Shown here: in pieces, positions 1 through 8,079 of the stretch
How positions within the stretch are numbered: position 1 is the stretch's first letter
How the letters are laid out: each line of letters opens with the position of its first letter
Source of the DNA: Micromonospora avicenniae
GTDB taxonomy: Bacteria; Actinomycetota; Actinomycetes; Mycobacteriales; Micromonosporaceae
Assembly: GCF_900156065.1 (NCBI RefSeq)
Contig: NZ_FTNF01000017.1
Coordinates: 1-64,000 of the forward strand
DNA: 64,000 nucleotides
Direction: 5' to 3'
Notes under the pieces: model-generated
Databases searched by the model: none
Told to the model about the DNA's origin: nothing
The model's input: the letters and a program-made list of their open reading frames with translations, nothing else
Program-made: the position numbers and the translations under genes

Positions 1-175
1 CCCACAAAATGAGGCCAACCAGTCCGGGGTAATAAATCAATTTGGCACTGGCTTATCAAGCACCCTGTTGAGTTCTCAAAGAACAACCACACACCATCCG
101 ACAAACCCCCAACAAGAGGGCCCGTCATCCGGGGCATTTCGCTCCGCGTCCCGCCGCTCCCGCGCCGGGCACTCT
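1..175 (-). other. Leader of an rRNA operon (pre-16S region); 16S gene lies outside the window
   Basis: Read on the minus strand, positions 83-65 give TTCTTTGAGAACTCAACAG, the conserved sequence found upstream of 16S rRNA genes in many actinobacteria, where it takes part in pre-rRNA processing and antitermination. The AT-richer sequence that continues to position 1 fits the rest of the leader. The mature 16S start is not reached, so no rRNA gene is annotated. The identification is from memory of the motif and would be settled by the sequence to the left of this window. Confidence 0.75.
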
Positions 176-179
176 TACT

Positions 180-208
180 ACGTTACCCGCCGATTTCCGC
201 ACTGTCAA
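180..208 (-). promoter_or_regulatory. Probable rRNA operon promoter
   Basis: On the minus strand TTGACA (208-203) is followed after 17 bases by TAACGT (185-180), a perfect -35 and a TAnnnT-type -10 of the housekeeping sigma factor. It lies about 100 bases upstream of the conserved pre-16S motif. A second weaker match, TTGGTG (381-376) with 17 bases to TATGGT (358-353), may be another promoter, since actinobacterial rrn operons usually have several. Apart from these and the tyrS terminator, nothing else is recognised in the 1-589 gap. Confidence 0.6.
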
Positions 209-524
209 ACCGCTGTAACCCGGTTTCACACGCTTCCACCCATAACGCGGGCACCCCCGAATCCACCGGCTACCGCCGCCTTCATCAAAGGAATTCAGCA
301 GACCGGCCGCCACGGTCACCCGCAAGCTCGCCCGGCACCCTGCCGACCGTCGACCATACCCGGCCGGTTCCGCCCCACCAAATCCGCCCTACAGCGAACC
401 CGGGGCACCGCCCAGATTTTGAATCAGCGAAGCTCAGCCCCGCCGACCCGAAGGTCTCCGCCACGCTCCGGCCTCCAGGACTTTCGCCCCGTTTCGTCCG
501 TTCCGCGCTGGCAGAGAGAAAGTT

Positions 525-564
525 ACGCGTCCCGCGGACCGATCGTCAAATCCGCGGGACGCGT
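525..564 (-). terminator. Rho-independent terminator of tyrS
   Basis: A perfect 14-bp stem (525-538 pairing with 551-564) encloses a 12-base loop and lies 26 bases beyond the tyrS stop codon. On the minus strand it is followed by a T-rich run (AACTTTCTCT), so it looks like a classical intrinsic terminator that isolates tyrS from the rRNA promoter downstream. Confidence 0.75.
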
Positions 565-589
565 CGCGCGTCACACCGTCGACAAACGA

Positions 590-1882
590 CTATCGCCGCA
601 GCTCAACGCCGGCGAAGGAGCGCTTGCCCCGGCGCAGCACCAGGTACCGACCATGCAGGAGGTCCTCCGTCGACACCGTGGCGTCCACCTCGGTCACCCG
701 GTTGTTGTTGACGTACGCACCGCCCTCGGCGATCACCCGGCGGGCTTCCTTCATGCTCGGTACCAGCCCCGACTCCTTGAGCAGGCCGGCGACGTCCGGC
801 AGTTCGTCGAGATGGACCAGCCCAGCCTCGGTGAGCGCGGCGCGCAGGGTCTCCGGCGAGAGTTCATCGAGCGCGCCCCGACCGAAGAGCGCCTGGCTGG
901 CCGCCACCGCCTGGGCCATCTCCCGCTCCCCGTGCACCAGCGTGGTGAGCTCCTCGGCGAGTGCCCGCTGGGCCAGCCGGGCCTGCGGGCGCTCGGCGGT
1001 GGCCTTCTCCAGCTCCTCCAGCTCCTCGCGGGAGCGGAAGCTGAAGTAGCGCAGGTAGCGGGTCACGTCGCGGTCGTCGGCATTGAGCCAGAACTGGTAG
1101 AAGGCGTACGGGCTGGTCATCTCCGGGTCGAGCCAGACCGCGCCGGACTCGCTCTTACCGAACTTGGTGCCGTCGGACTTGGTGACGAGGGGCGTGGTGA
1201 AGGCCTCCACCGGTCCGGCGCCGCGGCGTCGGATGTAGTCCACGCCGGCGGTGATGTTGCCCCACTGGTCGGAGCCGCCGTACTGGAGTTGGCAGCCGTG
1301 CCGGCGGTGCAGCTCGAAGAAGTCGTTCGCCTGAAGCAGCTGGTAGCTGAACTCGGTGAAGCTGATGCCGGTCTCCAGCCGAGCCTTGACCACCTCGCGG
1401 GCCAGCATCTTGTTCACCGGGAAGTGCTTGCCGACGTCCCGGAGGAACTCCACCACGGACATCTCGCCGGTCCAGTCCAGGTTGTTGACCAACCGGGCCG
1501 CGTTCTCCCCCTCGTAGGAGACGAAGGGCGACAGCTGGTCACGAATGCGCTGAACCCAGCCGGCGATCACCTCCGGCGGGTTCAGGTTGCGCTCGGCGCT
1601 CTCCTTCGGGTCGCCGATCTGGCCGGTGGCGCCGCCCACCAGCAACAGCGGCCGGTGCCCGGCCAGCTGGAGCCGACGGCCCATCACGACCTGCATCAGG
1701 TTGCCGACGTGCAGACTGGGCGCCGTCGGGTCGAAGCCCACATAGAAGGTGGTGCTCCCGCCGTCGAGCAGCTCACGCAGCTCGTCGAGGCCGGTCGAGT
1801 CCTGGATCAGGCCCCGCCACAGCAGGTCGTCGGTCAGGGAGTCCCGCCCGTGCGGGAGGTTGCTGTCGGTCACGGTCACCAA
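590..1882 (-). CDS. tyrS: Tyrosyl-tRNA synthetase
   Basis: This 430-residue class I aminoacyl-tRNA synthetase charges tRNA-Tyr with tyrosine in the cytoplasm. The Rossmann catalytic domain carries the HIGH-type signature (PSLHVGN, about residue 55) and the KMSKS-type loop KFGKSESG (about residue 240). The C-terminal part contains an S4-like RNA-binding domain with a MKEARRVIAEGGAYVNN segment. The length is normal for the bacterial family. Its start is only 92 bases from the divergent thioesterase gene, which leaves no room for a T-box leader. A strong terminator follows the gene. Confidence 0.97.
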   Translation of the reverse strand: MVTVTDSNLPHGRDSLTDDLLWRGLIQDSTGLDELRELLDGGSTTFYVGFDPTAPSLHVGNLMQVVMGRRLQLAGHRPLLLVGGATGQIGDPKESAERNLNPPEVIAGWVQRIRDQLSPFVSYEGENAARLVNNLDWTGEMSVVEFLRDVGKHFPVNKMLAREVVKARLETGISFTEFSYQLLQANDFFELHRRHGCQLQYGGSDQWGNITAGVDYIRRRGAGPVEAFTTPLVTKSDGTKFGKSESGAVWLDPEMTSPYAFYQFWLNADDRDVTRYLRYFSFRSREELEELEKATAERPQARLAQRALAEELTTLVHGEREMAQAVAASQALFGRGALDELSPETLRAALTEAGLVHLDELPDVAGLLKESGLVPSMKEARRVIAEGGAYVNNNRVTEVDATVSTEDLLHGRYLVLRRGKRSFAGVELRR

Positions 1883-1974
1883 TTCTCCCCCATCTCCGGC
1901 CCTGGCCCGTACCGGGTTTGGCGAGGCTCGCGGAGACTAGGCTGGCGCTCCAACGAAGGTGAGAAGGAGGCGCC

Positions 1975-2367
1975 GTGGAGATGCCGGATCCAACCGGGGG
2001 CTTCGTCGCCCTGCTCGGCCTCAAGTTCGATGAGGTCAGCGGCGACCGGGTGGTCATCCGCTGGCAGGTCCGCCCCGAGCTGCACCAGCCATTCGGCATC
2101 CAGCACGGCGGGGTCTACTGCTCGGTGGTGGAGACCGCGGCGAGCGTGGGCGCCGCTGTCTGGCTGGCCGACCGGGGCACCGTGGTGGGGGTGTCGAACC
2201 AGACCGACTTCCTGCGCGCGGTACGCGACGGCGAGCTGACCGCGGTCGGCACCCCGATCCACCGGGGCCGCAGCCAGCAGCTCTGGCAGGTGGAGATCAC
2301 CGACGGCGATGAGCGCCTCGTCGCGCGCGGCCAGGTCCGGTTGCAGAATCTCGCCCCCGCCGCCTGA
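1975..2367 (+). CDS. PaaI-family hotdog thioesterase
   Basis: This 130-residue single hotdog-domain protein resembles PaaI/YdiI-type acyl-CoA thioesterases. The motif HGGVYCSVVETAAS (about residues 42-55) is the family signature, with the Glu in the usual acidic catalytic position. Substrate cannot be told from sequence. A GGAGG ribosome site sits 4 bases before a GTG (1975) and 10 before an ATG (1981), so the start is uncertain by two codons. It is divergent from tyrS and ends 7 bases from the convergent CNNM-type gene. Confidence 0.85.
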   Translation: MEMPDPTGGFVALLGLKFDEVSGDRVVIRWQVRPELHQPFGIQHGGVYCSVVETAASVGAAVWLADRGTVVGVSNQTDFLRAVRDGELTAVGTPIHRGRSQQLWQVEITDGDERLVARGQVRLQNLAPAA

Positions 2368-2374
2368 CCTCGAG

Positions 2375-3700
2375 TCAGCCGCGTGCGCCGTCGAGGAGCG
2401 GCTGCGCGTCGGGCACGTCCGCGGCCGGATCGGCACGGCGGCGCAGCCGTACCTCCGTGATGGCCCGGTGGTCGATGCGAGCGACCTCCAGTCGCCAGGC
2501 GTCGACCGTGACGTCCTCACCCGTGGCCGTGGGAATGTGCCCGAGACAGGCGAGGACCAGCCCAGCGATCGTGGTGTAGTCGCCGGCCGGGCGGCCCGGC
2601 AGCTCGACGCCGACGGCGGGCAGGTCGTGTACCGGAAAGGTGCCGGGCAGGCGCAGCGCGCCGTCCGGATCGGTGCGCACCGCGCGTACGTCCCGATCCG
2701 TCTCGTCGTAGATCTCCCCGACGATCTCCTCCAGGATGTCCTCGAGGGTGACGATGCCGTCGACCGCGCCGCGTTCGTCCACCACCAGCGCGATGTGCTG
2801 GCGTTCGGCCTTGAACTGGCGCAGCGCGTCGACCACGGGCAGCGAGTCGGGCAGCAGCATCGGGGGGCGTACGCACTCGTCGACCGGCCGGTCCGCCGGC
2901 ACACCGACGAGGTCCCGCAGGTGGATCACGCCCACCGCGTCGTCCAGCCCGCCGTGACGGACGACCGGCGCGCGGGAGTGGCCGGTGGCGGCCAGGACCA
3001 GCCGGGCGGCCTCCGCGGTCGTCCCGCTGTCCAGGCAGAAGACCTGCAACCGGGGCACCAGCACGGCCCGCAACCGCCGGTCGGCGATCTCCACGGCGCC
3101 GGCGATGATGGTCTGCTGCTCCTTCGTGAAGCCGTGGTTGCCGGAGACGATGTCCCGCAGTTCGTCCGGGCTGATCTCGTCGCGCTGCGGGCTCGGGTCG
3201 AGCCCGACCAGCCGTACGACGAGGTCGCTGGTGGCACCGAGCGCCCAGACGGCCGGGCGGGTGAGGCCGGCGAGCAGGTCCAGGGGACGGGCCACCAGCA
3301 GCGCCCACCGTTCGGCGGACTGCATGGCGATCCGCTTCGGGGCCAGCTCGCCGAAGACCAGGGTGACGAAGGTCAGCGCGAGGGTGACCACCACGATGGC
3401 GACCGGCTCGGCCGCCGCGCCGAGCGGCCCGAGCAGCGGGATCAGCGGGCGTGCCAGCGAGACGGCCGCGGCGGCCGAGGCGAGGAAGCCGGCGAGCGTG
3501 ATCCCGATCTGGATCGTGGCCAGGAAGCGGTTCGGGTCGGTGGCGAGCCGGGCCAGCACGCGCCCGGCTCGGCTGGCGCGTTCCAGCCGCTGGATCTGGC
3601 TGTCCCGCAGCGAGACCAGGGCCATCTCACTGCCGGCGAAGGCGGCGTTCAGCACGACAAGGACCCCGACCAAGGCCAGTTGGCCCCAGTAGCTCTGCAC
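2375..3700 (-). CDS. CNNM/HlyC-type membrane protein (DUF21, CBS pair, CorC domain)
   Basis: This 441-residue protein has the family's three-part architecture. An N-terminal DUF21 domain with about four hydrophobic segments (residues 1-180) includes the NAAFAGSEMALVS motif. A cytoplasmic pair of CBS domains follows (about 200-335, with VVDERGAVDGIVTLEDILEEIVGEI), then a C-terminal CorC/HlyC transporter-associated domain (about 345-425). Homologues are annotated as hemolysin-like proteins, but the better-studied members are magnesium/divalent-cation exporters or their regulators, with CBS domains sensing nucleotides. No neighbouring gene specifies its role here. Confidence 0.88.
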   Translation of the reverse strand: MQSYWGQLALVGVLVVLNAAFAGSEMALVSLRDSQIQRLERASRAGRVLARLATDPNRFLATIQIGITLAGFLASAAAAVSLARPLIPLLGPLGAAAEPVAIVVVTLALTFVTLVFGELAPKRIAMQSAERWALLVARPLDLLAGLTRPAVWALGATSDLVVRLVGLDPSPQRDEISPDELRDIVSGNHGFTKEQQTIIAGAVEIADRRLRAVLVPRLQVFCLDSGTTAEAARLVLAATGHSRAPVVRHGGLDDAVGVIHLRDLVGVPADRPVDECVRPPMLLPDSLPVVDALRQFKAERQHIALVVDERGAVDGIVTLEDILEEIVGEIYDETDRDVRAVRTDPDGALRLPGTFPVHDLPAVGVELPGRPAGDYTTIAGLVLACLGHIPTATGEDVTVDAWRLEVARIDHRAITEVRLRRRADPAADVPDAQPLLDGARG

Positions 3701-3841
3701 GCCCGGCTCTCCCTCGCGCGACCGCGCCGGACTCCACCGGCGCCACCGCCCGGCGGACCCGGTCGGCGTACGCGCATCTGTGCCCAGCGGGCGGGGCCGT
3801 GAATCCTCGCCGGGCGGGTACGGATCCGGGCGACCGGCGGC

Positions 3842-4486
3842 TCAGGAGCCGACCGGCAGGTCGAGGACGTACGCGTCGCCGGTGCGGCGGAAGCCGAGCC
3901 GGTGGTAGTACGGGGCGACCATGCCGGGCGGGCTGACCACCCGGCGGAAACCCCGGTCGGTGAAGAGGCGGCTCTGCCGGTACACGAACTCTCCCGGCGT
4001 GAAGTCGCGGAACCGCTGGGTGACGTAGTCCAGGTCGATCTGGGCGACGTCGTGCGCCTCGGCGTGTGCCAGCACCACACCGACCACCTCGTCGGCGCGG
4101 ACCACCAGGAACGCCGATCGCTCCGCCGTGCCGGTCGGCCGGTCGTCGCCGGCCGGCCAGCGGAAGCCGGGGTTGAACTTCGCGATGTCCACAGCGTGCA
4201 CCCGCAGGGTGTGGGCCAGGAACTGGTCGTGGACGCCGACCTCGACGACCTGGTAGGTCGTCTCGTCGTGCCGGGTGGCGAGCATCCGGCGCAGGTACCA
4301 GACGTTGATCACGGCGAGTACGACGTTGAGCCCGACCATGGGCCATACCCGGAGGGCGGCGTTGTAACCGATCAGGATCAGACAACCGATCAGGTTCAAC
4401 GCACGCAACCGCAGGACGCTCGTCTGCAGCAGGGACCAGACCAGCACCGCGGAGCCGACCCAGCCGAAGAGTTCCAGCCAGTTCAC
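3842..4486 (-). CDS. YgjV-like membrane segment joined to a GNAT-like domain
   Basis: This is a 214-residue protein. Residues 1-75 form three closely spaced hydrophobic helices resembling the small YgjV inner-membrane family. The rest is soluble and looks like a divergent GNAT acetyltransferase fold, with strands around FLVVRADEVVGVVLAHA and a late segment PYYHRLGFRRTGDAYVLDL that matches the usual C-terminal GNAT motif. The acetyl-CoA loop (Q/RxxGxG/A) is not clear, so activity is uncertain. Neither function nor substrate is known. It lies upstream of the CNNM-type gene on the same strand but 140 bases away. Confidence 0.65.
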   Translation of the reverse strand: MNWLELFGWVGSAVLVWSLLQTSVLRLRALNLIGCLILIGYNAALRVWPMVGLNVVLAVINVWYLRRMLATRHDETTYQVVEVGVHDQFLAHTLRVHAVDIAKFNPGFRWPAGDDRPTGTAERSAFLVVRADEVVGVVLAHAEAHDVAQIDLDYVTQRFRDFTPGEFVYRQSRLFTDRGFRRVVSPPGMVAPYYHRLGFRRTGDAYVLDLPVGS

Positions 4487-4538
4487 CCCGCGAGGGTAGT
4501 GGTCCTCCAGCTGCGGGTGTCCGGCGGGCGCGCCGCCG

Positions 4539-5018
4539 TCAGGCGTTCAGTTCCAGCACGTACTCCTCGACGTCGCCGCCACGGCCGGCGGCGTAGGCGT
4601 GGTCCTCGCCCCGGATGACGAACCCGCACTTGCGCAGCACCGCGAGGGAGCCCAGGTTGTCCTTGGCGGCGCGGGCGTGCACCGGACGCTGTGGCAGCTC
4701 GCGCAGCAGGCTGCCGAGCGCGCGGGTGGCGTACCCCTGGCCCCAGTGCCGCCTGTCGATCCAATAGCTGACCTCCGTCTGCTCGCCGACGGGGAAGGCG
4801 AGCACGTGACCGACCACCTGCCCGTCGACGGTGACCGTCCGCGAGACGATCCCGGGGTCGGTACGCACCCGGCGCCAGTGGTCGGCGAAGGCTCGCCGGT
4901 CGGCGGGGTCGTCGGCCGTGAAGGCCGCCATCCGGATCGCCTCTGGATCCAGTTGGTGGCGGTAGAACTCCGGCAGGTCGTCGTCGCGCACGGGACGCAG
5001 GCGCAGCTCAGCGGTCAC
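4539..5018 (-). CDS. GNAT-family N-acetyltransferase
   Basis: The 159-residue reading frame starts at GTG 5018 (product begins MTAELRLRPVRDDDLPEFY). It shows a complete GNAT fold: an N-terminal RPV-DDDLP strand, a central WIDRRHWGQGYATRAL segment with the acetyl-CoA-binding Q-G-x-A loop, and a C-terminal KDNLGSLAVLRKCGFVIRGED, the conserved asparagine/GF motif of RimJ/RimL-like and amino-acid acetyltransferases. The substrate is unknown. The open frame extends further upstream, but the conserved fold begins at the chosen GTG. Confidence 0.8.
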   Translation of the reverse strand: MTAELRLRPVRDDDLPEFYRHQLDPEAIRMAAFTADDPADRRAFADHWRRVRTDPGIVSRTVTVDGQVVGHVLAFPVGEQTEVSYWIDRRHWGQGYATRALGSLLRELPQRPVHARAAKDNLGSLAVLRKCGFVIRGEDHAYAAGRGGDVEEYVLELNA

Positions 5019-5281
5019 GCGGAGAGGATAGGCCCGCGGCCGGGAACCCGGGGCGCGGGTGCCGTGGGCACGCCGGCGGCGGCCGTGGCCGGCCGGGCGG
5101 GTGGTGATCCCCTCATTCGACCGCAGCGGGCGCCTCCGGGGACAGGATGTTGGACCGGGGTCACACGGACGCGACGCCCGAGCTGTGGTGGTCGGGTGCG
5201 GCGGTACCTTCGGGCGGTCGCGCAGCAGCACGGCGACCAGACGCGTAATGCGTGAGGACAGCGGGCCGAGCCGGGTGATCC

Positions 5282-5316
5282 GGGACCAACGGCCCGCGAT
5301 CCGGGACGAGCTGCCC
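5282..5316 (+). promoter_or_regulatory. Pair of DosR/DevR-like boxes upstream of the usp genes
   Basis: GGGACCAACGGCCC (5282-5295) and GGGACGAGCTGCCC (5303-5316) start exactly 21 bases apart, two helical turns. Both resemble the palindromic DosR box GGGACTWWAGTCCC of the mycobacterial dormancy regulon, the first more closely. They lie 53 bases before the first universal stress protein, a gene class that DosR-type regulators control in mycobacteria. Nothing else was recognised in the 5019-5368 gap apart from the GGAGG ribosome site before 5369. Confidence 0.5.
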
Positions 5317-5368
5317 TGACCGACCGTCGGCCGGCGAGGAAAGCTCGAACCGGACGAAGGAGGTAGGC

Positions 5369-6265
5369 ATGACCATCAACACCGGAGCCCCCGTCGTGGT
5401 GGGTGTGGACGGTTCCGACGCTGCCCTGGACGCGGTCCGGGTGGCCGCCCGGGAGGCCGAACACCGGCACCGTCCGCTGCGGATCGTCCACGCGTTCAGC
5501 TGGCCGCTCACCGTTGCCGATCTCGGCCCCGCGCCGTTCGCCGCGGAGACCGCCGGACTGCGCGATGAGGCGGAGAAGTTCGTCGCCCAGGCCGTGGCCG
5601 AGGCCGGCAAGGTGACCCCGGACGTTCCGGTCACCGGCGCCGTGGTCGACGGAGCGGCGACCCCGGTTCTGCTCGACGAGGCCCGCGACGCCGCGCTCGT
5701 GGTGCTCGGGCACCGTGGCCTGGGCGGTTTCGCCGGTCTGCTGATCGGGTCGGTCACCGTCCAGGTGTCCGCCCGGGCGCAGTGCCCGGTGCTCGTCGTA
5801 CGGGGTGAGCCTCGCGCCGACGGCCCGGTAGTGGTGGGCGTGGACGGGTCCGAACTGTCCATCGAGGCGGTCGACTTCGCGTTCGAGGAGGCGGCTCGCC
5901 GGGGCACCTCGCTGGTCGCCGTGCACGCCTGGCTGGACCCGGTCGTGCTGTTCCCGGGAGCTGTGGTTCCGCCGGCGACCGACCTGGCGGCGTACGCGGA
6001 CGACGAGCGACGGGTGCTCGCCGAGTCCGTGGCCGGTCACGCCGAGCGCTACCCGGAGGTGTCGGTCCGGCACGAGCTGGTTCACGGCTCCCCTGCGCAG
6101 GCGCTCATCGAGCAGTCCCGCGACGCCCAGCTGGTGGTCGTCGGCGCGCACGGTCGCGGCGCGCTCGGCGGCCTGCTGCTCGGCTCGGTCAGCCACGCGG
6201 TCCTGCACCACACGCAGTCGCCGGTGGCGATCGTGCGGCACGCGCGTACCGGCGAGGGGTCCTGA
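5369..6265 (+). CDS. Universal stress protein, two Usp domains
   Basis: This 298-residue tandem-Usp protein has domain 1 at about 8-145 and domain 2 at about 150-292. Each begins with a VVVGVDGS strand and ends with an ATP-binding G-x2-G-x9-G(S/T) loop (GHRGLGGFAGLLIGSVT and GAHGRGALGGLLLGSVS), so both halves look able to bind ATP. Members of this family accumulate in hypoxia, stasis or other stress, and their exact biochemical role is usually unknown. A strong AGGAGG lies just before the ATG. A hairpin terminator follows, which separates it from the paralogue downstream. Confidence 0.93.
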   Translation: MTINTGAPVVVGVDGSDAALDAVRVAAREAEHRHRPLRIVHAFSWPLTVADLGPAPFAAETAGLRDEAEKFVAQAVAEAGKVTPDVPVTGAVVDGAATPVLLDEARDAALVVLGHRGLGGFAGLLIGSVTVQVSARAQCPVLVVRGEPRADGPVVVGVDGSELSIEAVDFAFEEAARRGTSLVAVHAWLDPVVLFPGAVVPPATDLAAYADDERRVLAESVAGHAERYPEVSVRHELVHGSPAQALIEQSRDAQLVVVGAHGRGALGGLLLGSVSHAVLHHTQSPVAIVRHARTGEGS

Positions 6266-6302
6266 CGCGGGTGGCGGCAGGTACCGCCGACCGTTCCTGA
6301 CT

Positions 6303-6340
6303 GCGGCCGCGCCGACCGGTTTCCCGGTCGGCACGGCCGC
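6303..6340 (+). terminator. Hairpin terminator after the first usp gene
   Basis: A 17-bp stem with a single G-U wobble (6303-6319 with 6324-6340) closes a TTTC loop, 37 bases after the stop codon. There is no long T tract, as is common for actinobacterial terminators. Confidence 0.6.
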
Positions 6341-6523
6341 TCGTCGTCGTGGCGTGCGCGCGACGTGCGATGGCCGGCCACCGTGGCCTGGTCTCGGCGG
6401 GTCGGTGCAGGTCTGGCGTGTCGCGGGTGCGACTTGGGCGGCAGCGGCGCCGGGCGGGTGGGAAACGCCCCGGGCGGGTACGCCGACGCCGACAATGACC
6501 TGGTCGAGCGTTGGGAGGCCCGC

Positions 6524-7390
6524 ATGAACCGACCCGTCGTGGTGGGGGTGGACGGCTCCCCGGCGAGCCTCGTCGCGGCCGAGGAGGCGGCCCGTGCGGC
6601 GGTGCGACGGCAGCTTCCGCTGCACCTGGTGCACGGCTACCTGCATCCGCTCGGGTACGGGGCACCGCTCAACCCGTACGACCTGGGTGTGCCGGCGCCG
6701 ACCGAGGCCGCCCAGCAGATGTTGGAGCAGACGGCGGCGGAGCTGGCCGGCGACCAGCCGGGGCTGCACGTCGAGGTACGGCAGGTGGCCGGTGGCCCCG
6801 GCGCGGCTCTCGTCGAGGAGTCGCACCGCGCGGAACTGGTGGTGGTGGGCAGCCGGGGTCTGGGCGGCTTCACCGGTCTGCTGCTCGGCTCGGTGGGCAC
6901 GCAGGTCGTCGCGCACGCGCACTGCCCGGTGCTGGTGGTACGCCCGGCCGACGGGCCGGTGCCCGTGCTGGGACCGGTGCTCGTCGGCGTCGACGGATCC
7001 GAGTCCGCGTCGTTGGCGGTCCGCTACGGCGCCGACGAGGCCGTCCGGCGCGGCGCCGAGCTCGTGCTCGTACACGTCACGGGAGACGATCACACCGATG
7101 CCGTGCGGGCGCAGGTCCCGCGGGCGGGCGGGGCGACGCACCCGGAAGATGAACCGTTGCTCGCCACCGCCGTCGCCGCGGCCCGGGTCGAGCACCCCGA
7201 CCTGACCGTCACGGGCCGGGCGGTCCGCGCGCCGTCAGCCGAGCAGGCGCTGATCGAGGCGAGCCGGGACGCGGCGCTGGTGGTGGTGGGCACCCGGGGC
7301 CGGGGCGGCTTCGTCGGCATGCTGCTCGGCTCGGTGAGCCAGGCGCTGGTGCAGCACGCCCACTGCCCGGTGCTCGTCGCCCACCCGTAG
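6524..7390 (+). CDS. Universal stress protein, two Usp domains
   Basis: This 288-residue paralogue of the preceding gene has the same two-domain plan. Both halves keep the ATP-binding loop (GSRGLGGFTGLLLGSVG and GTRGRGGFVGMLLGSVS). The ATG at 6524 is chosen because GGGAGG lies 5 bases upstream and the product begins MNRPVVVGVDGS. The open frame extends upstream without recognisable homology. The two genes look like a tandem duplication, each probably with its own promoter, since a terminator hairpin lies between them. Confidence 0.92.
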   Translation: MNRPVVVGVDGSPASLVAAEEAARAAVRRQLPLHLVHGYLHPLGYGAPLNPYDLGVPAPTEAAQQMLEQTAAELAGDQPGLHVEVRQVAGGPGAALVEESHRAELVVVGSRGLGGFTGLLLGSVGTQVVAHAHCPVLVVRPADGPVPVLGPVLVGVDGSESASLAVRYGADEAVRRGAELVLVHVTGDDHTDAVRAQVPRAGGATHPEDEPLLATAVAAARVEHPDLTVTGRAVRAPSAEQALIEASRDAALVVVGTRGRGGFVGMLLGSVSQALVQHAHCPVLVAHP

Positions 7391-7455
7391 GGTCGGGCGG
7401 GCTGACGAGCGTTGCGCGGTCGCCCTCGACGTACCCGTCGGCGGCGCGGCCCCGC

Positions 7456-8079
7456 TCAGGACTCGCGCCGGTTGAGCAACTCCTCGAAGCTGGTCGTCAG
7501 CGCGAACGGGTCGGACGGCCCGGTGGACACCGGCCGCCGGTGCATCTGTTCGGCGAGTTCGGCGGCGGCCCGCTCGATCCGGGATCGCAGCGCGGCGTCG
7601 GCCGTCCCGCTCGCCCAGTCCTCCGGGGCGGCGAAGACCGACGTCGGCACCACCACCGCGTGCAGGTAGGCGAAGAGCGGTCGCATCGCGTGCTCCATGG
7701 CCAGCGAGTGACGGGCCGTGCCACCGGTCGCGGCGATCAGCACCGGCCGGTCCGTCAGCGCGTCCGCCTCGATCAGGTCGAAGAAGGACTTGAACAGCCC
7801 GTTGTAGGACGCGTTGAAGATGGGCGTGACCGCGATCACCCCGTCGGCGCCGGTCACCGTGTCGAGCACGGCGCGCAGCGACTCGGCGGCGAAACCGGTG
7901 ATCAGATTGTTGGCCACGTCGTGGGCGTGCTCGCGCAGGACGACGTGACGCAGCTCGACGGTCTCTCCCCGGCCGGCCAGCTCGTCGCGCGTGGCGGCGG
8001 CGAGCTGGTCGGCGAGCAGGCGGGTGGAGGACGGCTGGCTGAGGCCGGCCGAGACCACCGCGAGGGTGCGCTGGGTCAT
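7456..8079 (-). CDS. NADPH-dependent FMN reductase (CE1759-like partner)
   Basis: This 207-residue flavodoxin-fold reductase has N-terminal LAVVSAGLSQPSSTRLLAD as the phosphate-binding loop and a central TPIFNASYNGLFKSFFDLIE typical of SsuE/MsuE-like FMN reductases. It would supply reduced FMN in the cytoplasm to the luciferase-like monooxygenase encoded immediately upstream. The two genes share an ATGA overlap at 8076-8079. This exact pairing matches the CE1758/CE1759 two-gene family known from Corynebacterium and other actinobacteria, whose substrate is unknown. Confidence 0.85.
   Translation of the reverse strand: MTQRTLAVVSAGLSQPSSTRLLADQLAAATRDELAGRGETVELRHVVLREHAHDVANNLITGFAAESLRAVLDTVTGADGVIAVTPIFNASYNGLFKSFFDLIEADALTDRPVLIAATGGTARHSLAMEHAMRPLFAYLHAVVVPTSVFAAPEDWASGTADAALRSRIERAAAELAEQMHRRPVSTGPSDPFALTTSFEELLNRRES

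Noticed and set aside
520..549. TTGACG with 18 bases to TAACTT on the minus strand, resembling a distal rRNA promoter
   Set aside because: Both elements fall inside the loop and T-rich tail of the perfect 14-bp tyrS terminator (525-564), which explains them better.
6460..6471. A DosR-like GGGAAACGCCCC before the second usp gene
   Set aside because: It is two bases too short for the box and lacks the GGGAC arm, so it was not counted with the pair at 5282-5316.
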